From Lumbricus rubellus (taxonomy: Eukaryota; Annelida; Clitellata; Crassiclitellata; Lumbricidae): a stretch of DNA of 64,000 bases. Below the pieces are notes generated by a model. It searched no databases and had not been told where the DNA came from. It was given only the letters and a program-made list of their open reading frames with translations. Location of the stretch: positions 18,410,178 through 18,474,177 of the forward strand of contig OX243825.1 of the NCBI GenBank assembly GCA_945859605.1. Direction: 5' to 3'. Positions within the stretch are counted from its first letter, which is position 1, and the number at the start of each line of letters is the position of its first letter. The position numbers and the translations under genes were made by a program. Positions 24,401-36,100 of this stretch are shown in pieces.

Positions 24401-27400
24401 CTATGCTACTCGCTCTGCCAGTTTGAAGCTGCACCAATCATGCACCAATCACACAGAAGAGTTTATGGTAATAGTGATTACAATTTATATAAATGTTTTT
24501 AATACAAGGTATTCACATTGACGATGATGAAATACCCGATGTAACATCGTCGTGCTGTAGTCCGGTTTTTCCAACACAACCTCCAGAGATTATGGTTGGT
24601 AAGAGGGCAGGCAACGCACAAAGGAAACACAGTCCTTCACCAAGTAATTCGACTGTAAAGTCAAGCAACAGCAGCTCCAACGTGATCGACGACCGTAAAA
24701 ATGACAGTGGAAACAACTATGGAACGCCATCAACCACATCTGCATTTGCAGGTAGAGTAATTTATGGTTGACATACTTACTTACAATTACAAAAATTGCA
24801 ATTACCTACTTGTGGGAGGTTAATAACAATTTGTCCTTAGGTAAATTTTAGGTTACTAATTATTATTATTATAACTATAATAACTATAATTAATAATAAC
24901 TATAATTAAATAAATTTGTAACGTGCACAAGGTCACACCGAAATGTGAATCTGAGGTACAGATAGTCAGGACAAGATGCAGTTAGAGATCCAAGTGCTTG
25001 AAAGTGTGCGTTTTGCATGGAGTGCCTCTGAGTAGTTTTATGTAAGCAAGTTAGTACAACAAATTCAATACAGGAAATCATCAGAATCCAGAATTTTAAT
25101 CATTGTTTTGCTGTGCATCCCTACAATATTTTACACCTCTTAATCACTAGCGTGTACCGGGAAAGACTGTACCCGGTATATGCTTCTAACGATGTCTGCT
25201 TGATTTTTTAGAGACGAGTCTTATAGGCAAGCCAAGTGCAGCACCTTCTGAAGTAACATCAACAAAATCAAAGCAGGGCAGAGCTAACAAGACACAGATG
25301 AAAAAGAACTTCATCAAGAGAAATATTCAGGCAAATATAAAACTATTCAGCTGTAACTAAAGCATTTCTTAGACAATTAAGTCTTATCACCTATAGATGC
25401 CAAGTTCAGAGTTTGCTTTCAGCTGGTCGAAGATTATGATGCAGGTTCAGCTGCCCATAAATTTTAGGTGCTATACTGAGTAGGCCTACTTTAGTCCATT
25501 CTATGCTAGTTCGTTTGGAGCTACCACTATTTGATACTCTATGTACTCGATACAGAGATTCGAGTGTTTTGGATGACCAATGGGAACACTGAATGGGCTA
25601 GAAGTGGGAATGCTGAAGAAGAGTTTTATTGGAACGCATGTGTTTCCTGGGTTCCATGCAGTGGGAACGCAAGCAAGAAATTTCGAGAGCAGTGGGAACG
25701 CCGTTCCCATCCACTTTAAATTCTGCTACATGATAACAACACTGTAAAACTTAAGTAGATTGAACCAGGGCTTTACCAACGTTGTTGATACCATTTTAAG
25801 CTTTTAGGTGTCTCAGGTGGTCACTGGTAGACATTTATGCCAAATTTCAGTTGACTTTGTGTTTGTGTTGTTGTAGCTGGCCTCTGAGGCACAGAATTCT
25901 GTGGCAATGACCGACGATGAAAGGAAACGACTGAATTTGCTTTTGGCCGACGTCAGTGAAAGCGATTCTGAACAAGATCATGCGGAGGACCATTCAACAT
26001 CCCAGGTTTTAATCTATCCATGCTATTATCTACATGCTTTTTTAGTCCAAATACCTATCACCTTTATGTATGAGCCCATGTTATAGCACCCCTTCAAGAT
26101 TTCTACTCAGAGGCGCTCCCGACTAAAAAAAACACAAATATACTATTTCCCTAAATATCTCTGATGTGTAATTTCCGACTTAATACCGATTTCGGTGTGG
26201 ACCGCCACAAATAAGAATTTTCTGTAACACAGCGAGATAGCATCATGCTGGACAAAAGCTTAAAATTATTCTGCTTAACAAAAGAAATAAACAGCTAAAT
26301 ACATGCATGCATAATTATATGCAATGACATAGCTAGTACCTGGTAGGTCTGTTGACCTGTCAAAGCTTCAAAACAAATTGAAGGCAGTAAACAAAGACTA
26401 CCATTTAAGTTCTTCACTACAAGTCATATACATGTATACTAACAGATGTCTAAATGTTGTGTTTACTAGAAACATGACCAGATGTTGGAAATAGAAGACG
26501 TCTCGTGGCTGGACAAAAATGAAAAGCAGCGTTTGGAAGAGATTGATGGTCGACTGAAGATGTTGCTTCCTGCGGACGACTTCGAGTCGATAATCAGCGT
26601 GACACCAAGTTACATCCTGCCAGAACAGGTATTCATTCAGGCTGTTTAAATTTACAATGCACTAATGCAGAAAGCAACTGAGAAGCAGGTGACTGCTAGT
26701 GTTATTAAATGTATTCTGTGTTCAAGAAACTTGACTATAACAAATTGCCTGTAAAGATGATCTGAAATAACTAGATCAACAAAATCGTACACATAACTGT
26801 TTTTATTCTATAGCACTGTCAAATTAAATAATGTAATATACCTGGAGACATTTTTGCATCCATTTCAAGTAAAACACAGGATGGCAAGCACATAGCCCCA
26901 CATCTCATTATTAGGGATTGATGCCCCAGTATGAGAATTGTAAAGAAATAACGGCGCGGGAGTCCGACATTGAATTGGGGTGTCAATGAGGACTTTATCA
27001 TGTCCTAAGAAAGAATTTCTGGCTAAGGCACACGTTAAAAAGCCACCGTGTGCCACACAACGATATTTATAATCTTTGAAAATTTTAAGTACTTAAGGCC
27101 TTGTTTTGTACAGCCAGCCTCGGAAACTGACATGGAAAGCCGGTTAGAGATGTTGATGGAGAATGATTTCCTTGGAGAGAAAGTGCTGAGGGACAACAAA
27201 GAGCAGAGGGAGCTGAAGGCGCGTCTGCTGGAAATCGACGAAAGACTCAGTCGATTAGCGTCAACACCACTCGCACTGGAAGCAGAGGTTAATATTTTCA
27301 TCATCATAATCTTAGTACTCGTAAGCAGTGGCGGTGCCATCATAGGCTGTGACCTGACCTGCCTATTTTACTCTTGACCTGCCTACAACCTCCTTCAGAC

Positions 27401-29552
27401 TCGTATTTATTGGACAACCCTCTGACTAGACACAGCGCTTCAGAATAAGCTAGTGCCTTGCACTTGGCTTTCAATGTAATTGAATTTCAAATTCCTAAAT
27501 ACATGGGAAAGTGTAATTGATTATTGATTGAATACCAAGTCGTGTAATTTCAATCACTGCTTAATGCTTATACCTGTTTTAAAGTCTCAAATCCTTGGAC
27601 CCCAAATTTAAATTAATGTAAAAACTCAGTCTCTATATTCATGTATATTGCTCCCTTACTTGGTATTAGAGCATCTTGTGTAATTAGAATGACAATCTTC
27701 ATATACTACTTGAATAACATTTTAGGTACAAACTCCAAAACTCTCTGAGGAACAGCTGAACAGTCTTCTAGAAGAATGCGCACGGTCACTCTATTCTGCT
27801 GCTTCAAGCAACATTGAAACAGAGTTTGTATTTGATTGTGACTTTCTTAGAATTAAAATCTTTTATGCCTATTAAACTTACCAAATGACATGAAGTTATT
27901 GTGGATGTTGTTTCACATAAAAATTCACACCGCTACTGGAAGCACAACTACTCCACTTGTACTCGGTCACAGATTAAATAAATTTCAGGAACTAGAGTTA
28001 CATTATAACGTGTAACAGTTAGTCTCTAAGTTAATGTAAGTTGTAATGCCTCTGTCTTAAGACTATGTTTTTATTACTAAGATACACCAAGAAGGAACAA
28101 ATTTTTCGACTATGTGATAAATATGAGTTGGGCTGGGAGCACTTTGGCAGGGCTGTTTTAAAGGAATTTTTAGAACTGCACAACTCCTTTTCCTTCCCAT
28201 CCTCTACGGTCAATTACTTCCAATCGGAGGACAATGAATATTTTTGGCTAGTTTTAACTGTACAAGTGTTTCTTCAACTGCACAAATCCATTTAGAACTG
28301 CACGTTTTGTGTAGTACTGCACATTAAAAAAGCCCTGCGCTTTGGTGTAGGTTATCTAATAAGGGGAGCTATATAGGTCCTCACAGTGAATGTCAAATCA
28401 ATTTCTTCTTGCAGTAGATCTTGCACATCAACAAAAGCAATCATGTACGAGCATCCTGTGCATCTTGACCCAGAAACTTTGCAGCAACTGCTTGCCGAGG
28501 CACAACAGACACCATCTGTACAGTCGACGGATAGAAGCACCAACAGTATGTTGCCGTTTATCCTTCTTTTCTGTCATGAGTCATGACATCTTCACCACAG
28601 TAGTTGGAATGAATTTACAATTGATAATACACATGTGCATAAATGTACATATATACAGTGTATTATACACATATATACAATTGTGTTGTATCTAGAAATT
28701 TATATAGTGCCTCTCACAGAATGACTATTCAGAGGCGCTCTCAGCATGTAAAGCTCTGGGGAGAATGAAATGCCTTTGAAGAGTGAGAGACAGATGCGAT
28801 TAGTTTAACTTTTAGTGTTGTATGAAAGTCATTCCAACCACAGTAAATGCCCAATGCTGGCAAGAGAAGTCCTAGTCCTGGGAACAAAAACATCAAGACT
28901 ATTAGCAGAACGCATTGAACGAGATGAAGATGCAGATAAAGGCTGTTGCATGTAGTTTGAGATGTAGTTAAAGTCATTTAAATAATGGCTGTAGCCACAC
29001 TTACTTATTTACCGTGTGTGTGCTTAAATAACGCCCTTTATTTAGAAATCTCTGCACAGCATATGGTTACACGACTGATTAAACCATAAAATGACAAAGT
29101 GAAAAGCTCTTCCCTCTCATAATTGATATATTTATTTTGCAGGTAGCAGATTTGTGCCTAGACCTCCAAGCAGACAACGAATTTCACGAAGTTCTCATTC
29201 TCTCGATCGCAATTCCAGTCGTGGACAGCAGAGAAACCTTCATTCACCTCTCGAAGATTTACATTCTCTGGACAGATATTCTCAGTCTCCCATAAACAGA
29301 GACAGTTCTCCGGAGCATGACGCCCATCCTGCCGACAAATATCCGTTTCCTCCAGGAGGGCAGTTATTCAGAAAGAGGAGCATTAAATCAAGTATGAATA
29401 CACCGTCTACAAGTGTATCGCCGCCAAAACCATTATTTCCAGAAATCGATGCAAACGTGTGTCTCGTCTCCCGTCCCACTTCCACTCAGTCGAGATTCGG
29501 CAGCGAGGATTCGACGCTGGTGCATCGGTCTCCATCATCAAGCAAAGTCTAA
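18423..29552 (+). CDS. FSIP1: FSIP1, fibrous sheath-interacting protein 1-like
   Basis: Thirteen exons: 18423-18515, 18777-18996, 19698-19824, 20425-20601, 21347-21459, 24509-24751, 25212-25330, 25877-26005, 26470-26628, 27114-27287, 27726-27823, 28415-28545, 29143-29552. Total 2193 nt, 730 aa plus stop. Orthology rests on LKEEIRKMRKLDRILERKIK, KNFIKRNIQLASE, DDERKRLNLLLADV, RLEEIDGRLKMLL, GEKVLRDNKEQRELKARL with LEIDERLSRL, and LSEEQLNSLLEEC, in the same order as in human FSIP1. The N-terminus is acidic, the middle is predicted coiled coil, and the Ser/Pro/Arg-rich C-terminus (last exon) is low complexity. In mammals the protein is sperm-flagellum associated and binds AKAP4; a ciliary or flagellar role here is inference. 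Intron 7 begins GC. The first ATG with an upstream stop was chosen; a non-coding leader exon may exist. Confidence 0.9.
19171..19456. mobile_element. Long-TIR element with telomere-like core, in FSIP1 intron 2
   Basis: Inverted arms of about 80 bp begin GGTAAACGTCCAGACTGGC and end with the complement. The flanks GCATTTCT and ACATTTCT match at 7 of 8 bases. The centre (about 19275-19368) reads AACCCTAAAACTAACCCTAA and similar telomere-like text, shared with the element at 61113-61694. 286 bp, non-coding. Confidence 0.85.
20603..20790. repeat. 15-bp minisatellite at the FSIP1 intron 4 donor
   Basis: About 12 copies of AAATAGTATCTTCCT with minor changes. The array starts inside the 5' splice site of intron 4 (donor GTTAGTATCTTCC at 20602). 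Confidence 0.93.
21136..21192. repeat. 12-bp minisatellite in FSIP1 intron 4
   Basis: About five copies of TGTGAGATTTAT. Confidence 0.9.
21580..21835 (-). repeat. SINE-like repeat, TTATAAAGCGC type
   Basis: CATTTATAAAGCGCTTC followed by CAGAAGCGCTCTCAGTGTG, with (CTTAT)n and CATTCATACATA repeats at the edges. The layout is a cousin of the SINE tail family but the sequence is distinct. In FSIP1 intron 5. Confidence 0.5.
21942..22023. mobile_element. 82-bp TTAA-flanked MITE, copy 2
   Basis: Almost identical to 1622-1703, including the palindrome around GTTAAC and the CATTTAACATGG segment. TTAA at both ends. Confidence 0.85.
23315..24043. mobile_element. hAT-like element (CAGTGGCGTAGCCAG end) in FSIP1 intron 5
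   Basis: Left CAGTGGCGTAGCCAGACC, right GTGGCTACGCCTATG. Perfect 8-bp duplication GATGTGTG at 23307-23314 and 24044-24051. 729 bp with AAGAGGAGGCAA repeats near both ends. No transposase frame seen. Confidence 0.93.
26078..26128 (-). repeat. SINE/LINE tail fragment, minus strand
   Basis: TTATAGCACCCCTTCAAG then CAGAGGCGCTCCCGAC: the shared tail in reverse. Located in FSIP1 intron 8. Confidence 0.7.
28690..28750 (-). repeat. SINE/LINE tail fragment, minus strand
   Basis: TTTATATAGTGCCTCTC then TCAGAGGCGCTCTCAGC: a diverged reverse copy of the shared tail in FSIP1 intron 12. Confidence 0.65.
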
Positions 29553-30016
29553 ACTGCCAATTCTGAAGCATTCAGTCTCGTAGATTGACAAAGCCGTGAA
29601 ACTGTGGCCGAACGTGTATAGACAAGCACCGGAGAATTTGTTTCGATCAACTATTTATTATTTTATATTTGTTCGCTTAACCCTTTACCAACCGAGGGTA
29701 ATAATTGCCACACATGCCTTTTTTTTACTTTGGTCAGTAAAGTGTTAAGTCCGAAGTCCGTGAGGTAAAGACAGAATTTTCAAAACGTGTAGTTTGTTAC
29801 ATGGTCATGAACCATAGATTTTAATGACAACACCAGCAAGTTATATACTGAACCAGGCTCTTGAAATTTAATACTTCAAGGCATCACACTGACAAAGTAG
29901 AATTGTAATAGAGCATATTGTTCAAGGACTACAAAACAATGAGCAATTGTCAAAATCAACTGACTGGCTGAAGACTTAAAAACAGTCAAGCAACAGACAA
30001 TGTGCTGAAGATTTTC
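29553..30016. other. Convergent 3' intergenic stretch with a MITE
   Basis: Only 464 bp separate the FSIP1 and RNASEH2C stop codons, which face each other. The two 3' UTRs may overlap. A 72-bp TTAACCCTTT MITE sits at 29677-29748. Confidence 0.6.
29677..29748. mobile_element. TTAACCCTTT MITE, 72 bp
   Basis: TTAACCCTTTACCAACCGAG at the left and GTCAGTAAAGTGTTAA at the right. The left arm matches the copy at 50735. Confidence 0.72.
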
Positions 30017-32392
30017 CTATATTGATGCAACACTTGACTGGCTCAAATTCTCTTCCCTCACAGATGAATGAATCTGGAAAATAAAATAAAAACATGATTA
30101 GAAATCTTTTCAGTACAAATTGATATTCGGTAAAAGGACATTAAAGGCAGATTAATACAAAACATTGACCTAAGGATGGTTCAAAGAAAATTATATCGAG
30201 AAAGACATAAAAGAGTTTTGCAATAAAACACAAAGCTGAATTACATTTATTACTAGGAATCAAAATGAATGTTTACGGACTGAACAGGTCAAGAAGGTTC
30301 GTAATTTTAGTTGTTTCATACACAAAAACAAATTTAAAAATTCATCAGAAGTACAAAAATAGCTAAACATGTCAGTTCTCCTAGTTTCAAATTTGACTGC
30401 TTCCTATTCACAGCAGACAATTTAACAGTTTCAATATAGCCACATTCGAGTGTCTATGGAAGGCTATGTAATGATGCTTTACAAATATCCAGATACAGAC
30501 AAGGTTTCTAGGACTATAAAAGAAAACTTCTTTCTTTGGCTCCTACAACTGAAAATGAAATCCTTTACGAACAGGCTTCTAATATTTGTATAACACCTAA
30601 GCCTTCACATTCAGGCAAACTCCCAGAATGCAACATTTTGCAGTAAGACTGTTTACAACGATTACTAAACATCAAACATCTAAAGCAAATTAGGATAACG
30701 TTTAGCATATCACACAATTAAGTTAAATAGAAGTAGTTTTTGAAATCTGAAAAAAGAGAAATAAACTGACCGCATGCGATACATCGATCCACTTCATTGC
30801 CTGAACAATCTTATCGTTGGAAGATGGATTGCAATCTAAATTCCAGTACGTAATTTCGTTGAATTTATTTTTTAAATTCAGCCGAGTATCTTCTCCAGAG
30901 CAGTTGCTTGACTTGCTCATGACAACTCCTGTTGTAAAAACATCACTGAAAATTATTTTTGTTTTTGTGAAATACTGTTATTGACTAACAACAACAGAAT
31001 TAGTCATGAACATGGAAATTATTTCATAGAATTTATAATGGAAATGAAAATGAGGTCGAGAATGTATGATAAATTAATGATTGTAAGCGATTGTAAGTTA
31101 GCTATTAGGTGTATGGCATACTGCTAAAGAAGTATTTTTAAGTGATGTATAAACATCTCTACACAGCTTCCAAATACACACATGCTAAGAGACAGGAATT
31201 TGAGCCATGTATGGAGAAAAGAATACCTACAATGATTCCATAAATCGAGTATAAAATACATTGGGGCATTTAGAGCATTTTGTTTTTGGGTGTTTGAAAC
31301 AGAGCTATTAACTAAATAAAGAGATTTCACAGATTGCATTGAATAGCCACATGTGTATTTTTATCAATTGCATCTGACAGTAAAGAATATTAACCCTTAG
31401 CAACACCTACCTACATATCCTAGAGGAATCGGTATTTTACGGCCTTCAAGTGGCCTTCCACGAAAAGATGCAGACAGTTCTAAAAAACAGCATTATATAT
31501 AAAAACAGGGCACATTTGAATGTTAAAACTGCATCACATGTGGAAATAGTAGCATCTCATATCTATAGTTAACCTTTGAGATTACTTGAGATTGTAACTA
31601 CCAAGCTCATTCAAGTCTCATTCTAGTCTGGCGCTGCCTGCTAGGCCTCACACTTGCCTATCTTAGCAAGTTGTGTAGCCCTACTCTTAGTGTTAGCAAC
31701 TTTCGCTTCCTTTGTTCGACTGAACAAAGTCTGCTTTCAGTCCCTTTTGCTCGTACCTCCACTATGCAGAACTATGCCTTCTCGGTGATACGACTCTTGG
31801 CCTGGAATGGCCTCCCTTTCTAGAATTCCTCAGGCATTCTTCTTAACAGTTCTATTTGGCACATTCTGAGGTTGGGAGTGCCTTGAAGAGGCACTGTACA
31901 AATTCATTTAATGAATTAATTAATTTCTTGCAACAGATGAGTATTATTGCTTGTGAAAATTTATCAGCATGTCCACACCTATTAAAGGACTAAGTCTTAT
32001 ATGGAATAAAAATTATCTCATAAACTGGATGAATCAATTGGCGAGTGTACTTGAGAAATCCGTAGAGGCTTTAATGACGAGAATCTACCGAGGTACAGTA
32101 ACTGGGAACGAAAGCAGCTCATCGTTAAAGTGTCAAAAATCTTTATAGTGGAGGAAGTTATCAAGAAGATAATACATGCTCAAATCTCAAAGAATTCGGC
32201 ACTGCTTGGCAATTTACCTGGATTTGTGCTCACGTCACTTGCATCCTTCGGCACAACGGAGGGCCTGAAAAACTGCGATACTTTAGCTGGACCATTGTGA
32301 TCGATTGTGCATGGCAACAAATCAACGTCTGCGCTTTCTAATTCTGAGTAATTACTTATGTCGACAGCAATTTCATCATAATTGTCGCCCAT
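30017..32392 (-). CDS. RNASEH2C: Ribonuclease H2 subunit C
   Basis: Minus strand, exons 32392-32218, 31479-31411, 30928-30771 and 30073-30017. Total 459 nt, 152 aa plus stop (human 164). The match to RNASEH2C covers the length: LLPCTIDHNGPAKVSQFF in exon 1, SASFRGRPLEGRKIPIPLGY in exon 2, NKFNEITYWNLDCNPSSNDK with a following KWIDVSHA, and a short C-terminal exon IHSSVREE. With subunits A and B it forms the RNase H2 complex that removes ribonucleotides from DNA and cuts RNA/DNA hybrids in the nucleus; C has a structural role beside B. An in-frame ATG also exists at 32437 (15 more residues, hydrophobic). I chose 32392 because its length before LLPC matches the human protein. Shares a 774-bp upstream region with DHKTD1. 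Confidence 0.9.
31790..31920 (+). mobile_element. LINE 3' fragment in RNASEH2C intron 1
   Basis: TGGAATGGCCTCCCTTTC then TTGGGAGTGCCTTGAAGAGG and GTACAAATTCATTTAATGAA: the WNGLP-type ORF end plus shared tail, diverged. Confidence 0.65.
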
Positions 32393-33166
32393 TTTTAAAC
32401 CTAACAATATCAACAAATTATTATTGGAAGCCGCCAAAATAAGTAGAATAATATTATATCTATGGTGAAAAGTACTAAACTACGGAGGCTCATAGTGAAC
32501 AACTCTGAACACTAGCGATTTATCGACGCCTAAATTAGCATTGCTAAAATTATGGGCTTTATATTCACTGTTATTTCATAAAAAAATTGTGAAATTTCGC
32601 ACTGTTTTATGGGTTTCGTAAGCCAATGTACAAAATATTTAAGAAAATATTGATTTGCTACTAAATAATAAATTTGGACGACGCACTTGCTCTGGCTCTC
32701 CAAAGTAAGTAAGTATTAGAATATTATTCTTATCGCTGAACGTTAACCAATGCTCATGTTAACCAATGCCCCAGCACTCACTGAAACGAGCACTCTTCAA
32801 GCACAACTTTGAGAGCAAAACTCATGATTTCTGAGCATCATTTCCTTTACTCTGTATGAATTTGTAGAAGACGCAGACACTTAGGACGATCGAAAGAATA
32901 GAGCATATGCTGGAAAACATTAGAAGCAATGAATTTGAGTAACTGGAAATAATGTGTAAGTGGATTAAATAAAAGCAATGTTCCCAGTGGTAAGTGGATA
33001 AAAAATACACCAATGTTTGCTTAAAATGCGTGCACCACGCAACCTCTGGAAACATATTGAGGGCGCTGGCGACGCAGCTGTGAGGCGCACATGTAATCGG
33101 ACGTAGCAAGGTTTAAAGTGCCTTGCTGTGTTAGTTTAGTTTATTGTTTTTTAAGTGTCGATTACG
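32393..33166. promoter_or_regulatory. Head-to-head intergenic region, likely bidirectional promoter
   Basis: 774 bp between the divergent RNASEH2C and DHKTD1 start codons. No TATA box or CpG island can be supported by eye. A bidirectional promoter is inferred from arrangement only. Confidence 0.45.
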
Positions 33167-36100
33167 ATGTCTTTCGCAAAGATTGTCAGATTTGCCTCAC
33201 TTAAAGTTAATTATGCATTTAAGCATGGTAATCCGAGGGCGACTTCTACTGCGGTCATCTTCTCTAGGTTGTACCACACGAGAAACGGAGTTTATGGTTA
33301 TCACGGTCGACATCAGCCGACATCTGCAACCGAGTCAAGTAAGTTAGTAAGGTATCTTGTTTGTGTGGTTGTTTTATTTTAAGAATCTCAAAAGTGACGT
33401 TTCCTGTAATTCTGCTGAGTAAATGTTTTCAGCGTGCCCTAAAAGTAGAAATGCACTTGTTTGAAGCTGCATTCATGCATACATAAAGTCTGGTTGATGA
33501 AAAACTCTTGGATAAATAGAAGTTGGTTTGATTCACATATTCTTGCTTAGCCATAATTTTGATTAATGATAAAAATTTGCTTTAAATATAAGCTGGATTG
33601 ATGACAGTTGTAATGGACATTGGTAGACGGCTTACTTGCTAATGCCAAGTTTGTTAAACTTTCTGAGTGTATGCAAATGTTACATCAAGAGACCAGCTTG
33701 TTCATCAGCGCTGGTGTCTGGATGTGCTATAAATGTCTCATAATAATTATATGCGTTTAAAGCAAAATGGTGTATTGAATTATGCAGTATTTATGTAACC
33801 AGACACTCTGAATGTGTGACAAATTGTTTTTAGGTGAAATGTGCAAAACTATACTGATTTTTACTTCTATCAGGGTGAACTCTTCATTCCCCGAGCTTGG
33901 GCTTCTCTTGAACAGCTCAGTACTTTCTCTGTTATTGGCCCCATGTTATGGAATGGTCTTCCACTGTATAGGTGCCTTATCCTTAAGGTTTTTGCTCAGA
34001 TGCATTTTATTGCAGCCTTAAAACCATCCTTTTTAGCTGAGGTTGGGCCGAGAGTGCTCCTGATTAGTAACCTTGAAGGGGTGCTATATAAATCTCTATA
34101 GTGAATTATAGAATTATCAGCAAGAAGTGGCATTTGTGCAGGTTTCTGAATAGTTAAGAATTTAGCATCAGTCTATTATTGACACTGTAGTTTTTTCATT
34201 TTGTAGCTCATATCCTGCCAGTTAAAGACTACCGTCTGTATTGCTTAGTCGAAGCTTACAGAAGTCGTGGACATCAAATCGCTCAAGTGGATCTTCTGGG
34301 GCTGCAGCAGAAACCGTAAGCAACCTAACTATGATCTTTTTTACCTGATAAAACTGACGATGATTGGGGGAAAATTGATTTGTTTATGTTTAGGGGCTTA
34401 TGGCTTATGCCATTTAGAAATGCAGTGATACATTTTTGCCAAATTGTCTGCATTTCACATTATAAGTTTAAACCTCGCATTTCAGGTCTAGGGATAATTG
34501 TCCACACTGGTATCACTTAACCCTAGAACCAATAGGTTTTTGCGATCCTTACCCAGCCAACTTCTTTGGAGATTATCCCAGTCTTGGCCATATGACTGAA
34601 TAATTTATGTTAACTAATTAAGTTAATGGATTGATTAATGTCTAACAACTTGGTGATACTTGAGATGCTTTGTGTAATTTTTGTTCCTGACTTGGTGTGC
34701 TTGTTGCTGTTACAAACAGACCAATAAAATTATTTGATTTGATTTATATAATTTATAAGTTGAAACCTTTTACCAGTGTGATGCCGTTTGATTGTGTTCA
34801 GAAAGTCTTACTTAAAGTACAAAGCTTTAAGTAAGACTTTCCTGAACACAATCGAATAGCATCATGCACACTCTCGTAAAATTTTCTGATAAAGTACATG
34901 CTTTAATCAGACAAATTTTTGAGAGTGTGTTGAAAATAGTTTATTTCTGAGCACGATGCCTATAAAATTATATTGTGATTGCCATGTTTCAATTTCTTAT
35001 GTCTGTAGCAAAGACTTAGTGGAGTTGGATCCAAGGACCTATGGCTTGGATTTATCAGAAGTACATTCTTTGGAAGGATTGACTCATGCTGGATTGAAAC
35101 AGGGTTCTGTGGAAGAGACAGTGAAGCTTTTGAAGCAGTTGTACTGCGGCCCTATTACAGCTGAATTCCAGCATCTCGAGGTATGTCAATGTCCAGCCAG
35201 ATAGATCCAATATGCCTCAATGCATAAGTCGCAAATTCAAACTTCATCAGGCATATGGTGATTATAAATAAGTAAGTAGAAGGTATTTTGCACTTGTGTT
35301 TATTTCATTTTGTTATGTTCATTAATTTTTTATTGCCGAGCGTACATACTGCAAAATGTTGATCAGCTGTTGTAAACTCATTCGCTACCAAACAATTGCG
35401 TCAAGCTTCAGGTAGGTGTTTGCGATATCAGTTTCCTGTTTTTGCCTCATTGAAAAGGATGTCAGGGTAAAGTCCAGCAATATAGTTGTGTTAGGAATGT
35501 TAGCTGTACAGTACTGACCATGGTTAAATCATGCATTGTTAATTTGCATTGTTTACCTCTTTGTTAGTGCCTTTCTGAGAAGGAGTGGTTTGCAAAGAAC
35601 TTTGAACTGCTTCAGAGCAGCACTTTGACTGATGAACATCGAACTCGAATATGCAAACTTATGCTAAGATCTCAGGTATGCGGCTATTTTGACATTTACT
35701 TGTCATTGTCAGTAACATATACAGAAACCAACATATAACTGCACATCAAGTTACTAATGAGTATTTTCTGTGTTTAGGTTATGCTTTTCACAGAGCTTGG
35801 CTATTTTTTATATTATTCACCTCATTAGTTTTGGGAGGTGAAACAGTGACTTGCAATCAATTATCATGCCATACCATACTCCACTGGCATTCATCACATT
35901 ATTGGATTTGACTATCAAACAGAGCCTAAAGTTTCTGGTAAAATCCAGTAAGGAAAGTAATATATTTATAATTATGAAATTGTTAGTATTTTTATTTCTA
36001 GTTGTTTTGCCCATCTTTGGCCAGTTATAAATAATTTTAAAATGTCAAGAGTTCATTCATTCATTCATTCATTCTGAAAACTTATAATTATAGCGCCCCT

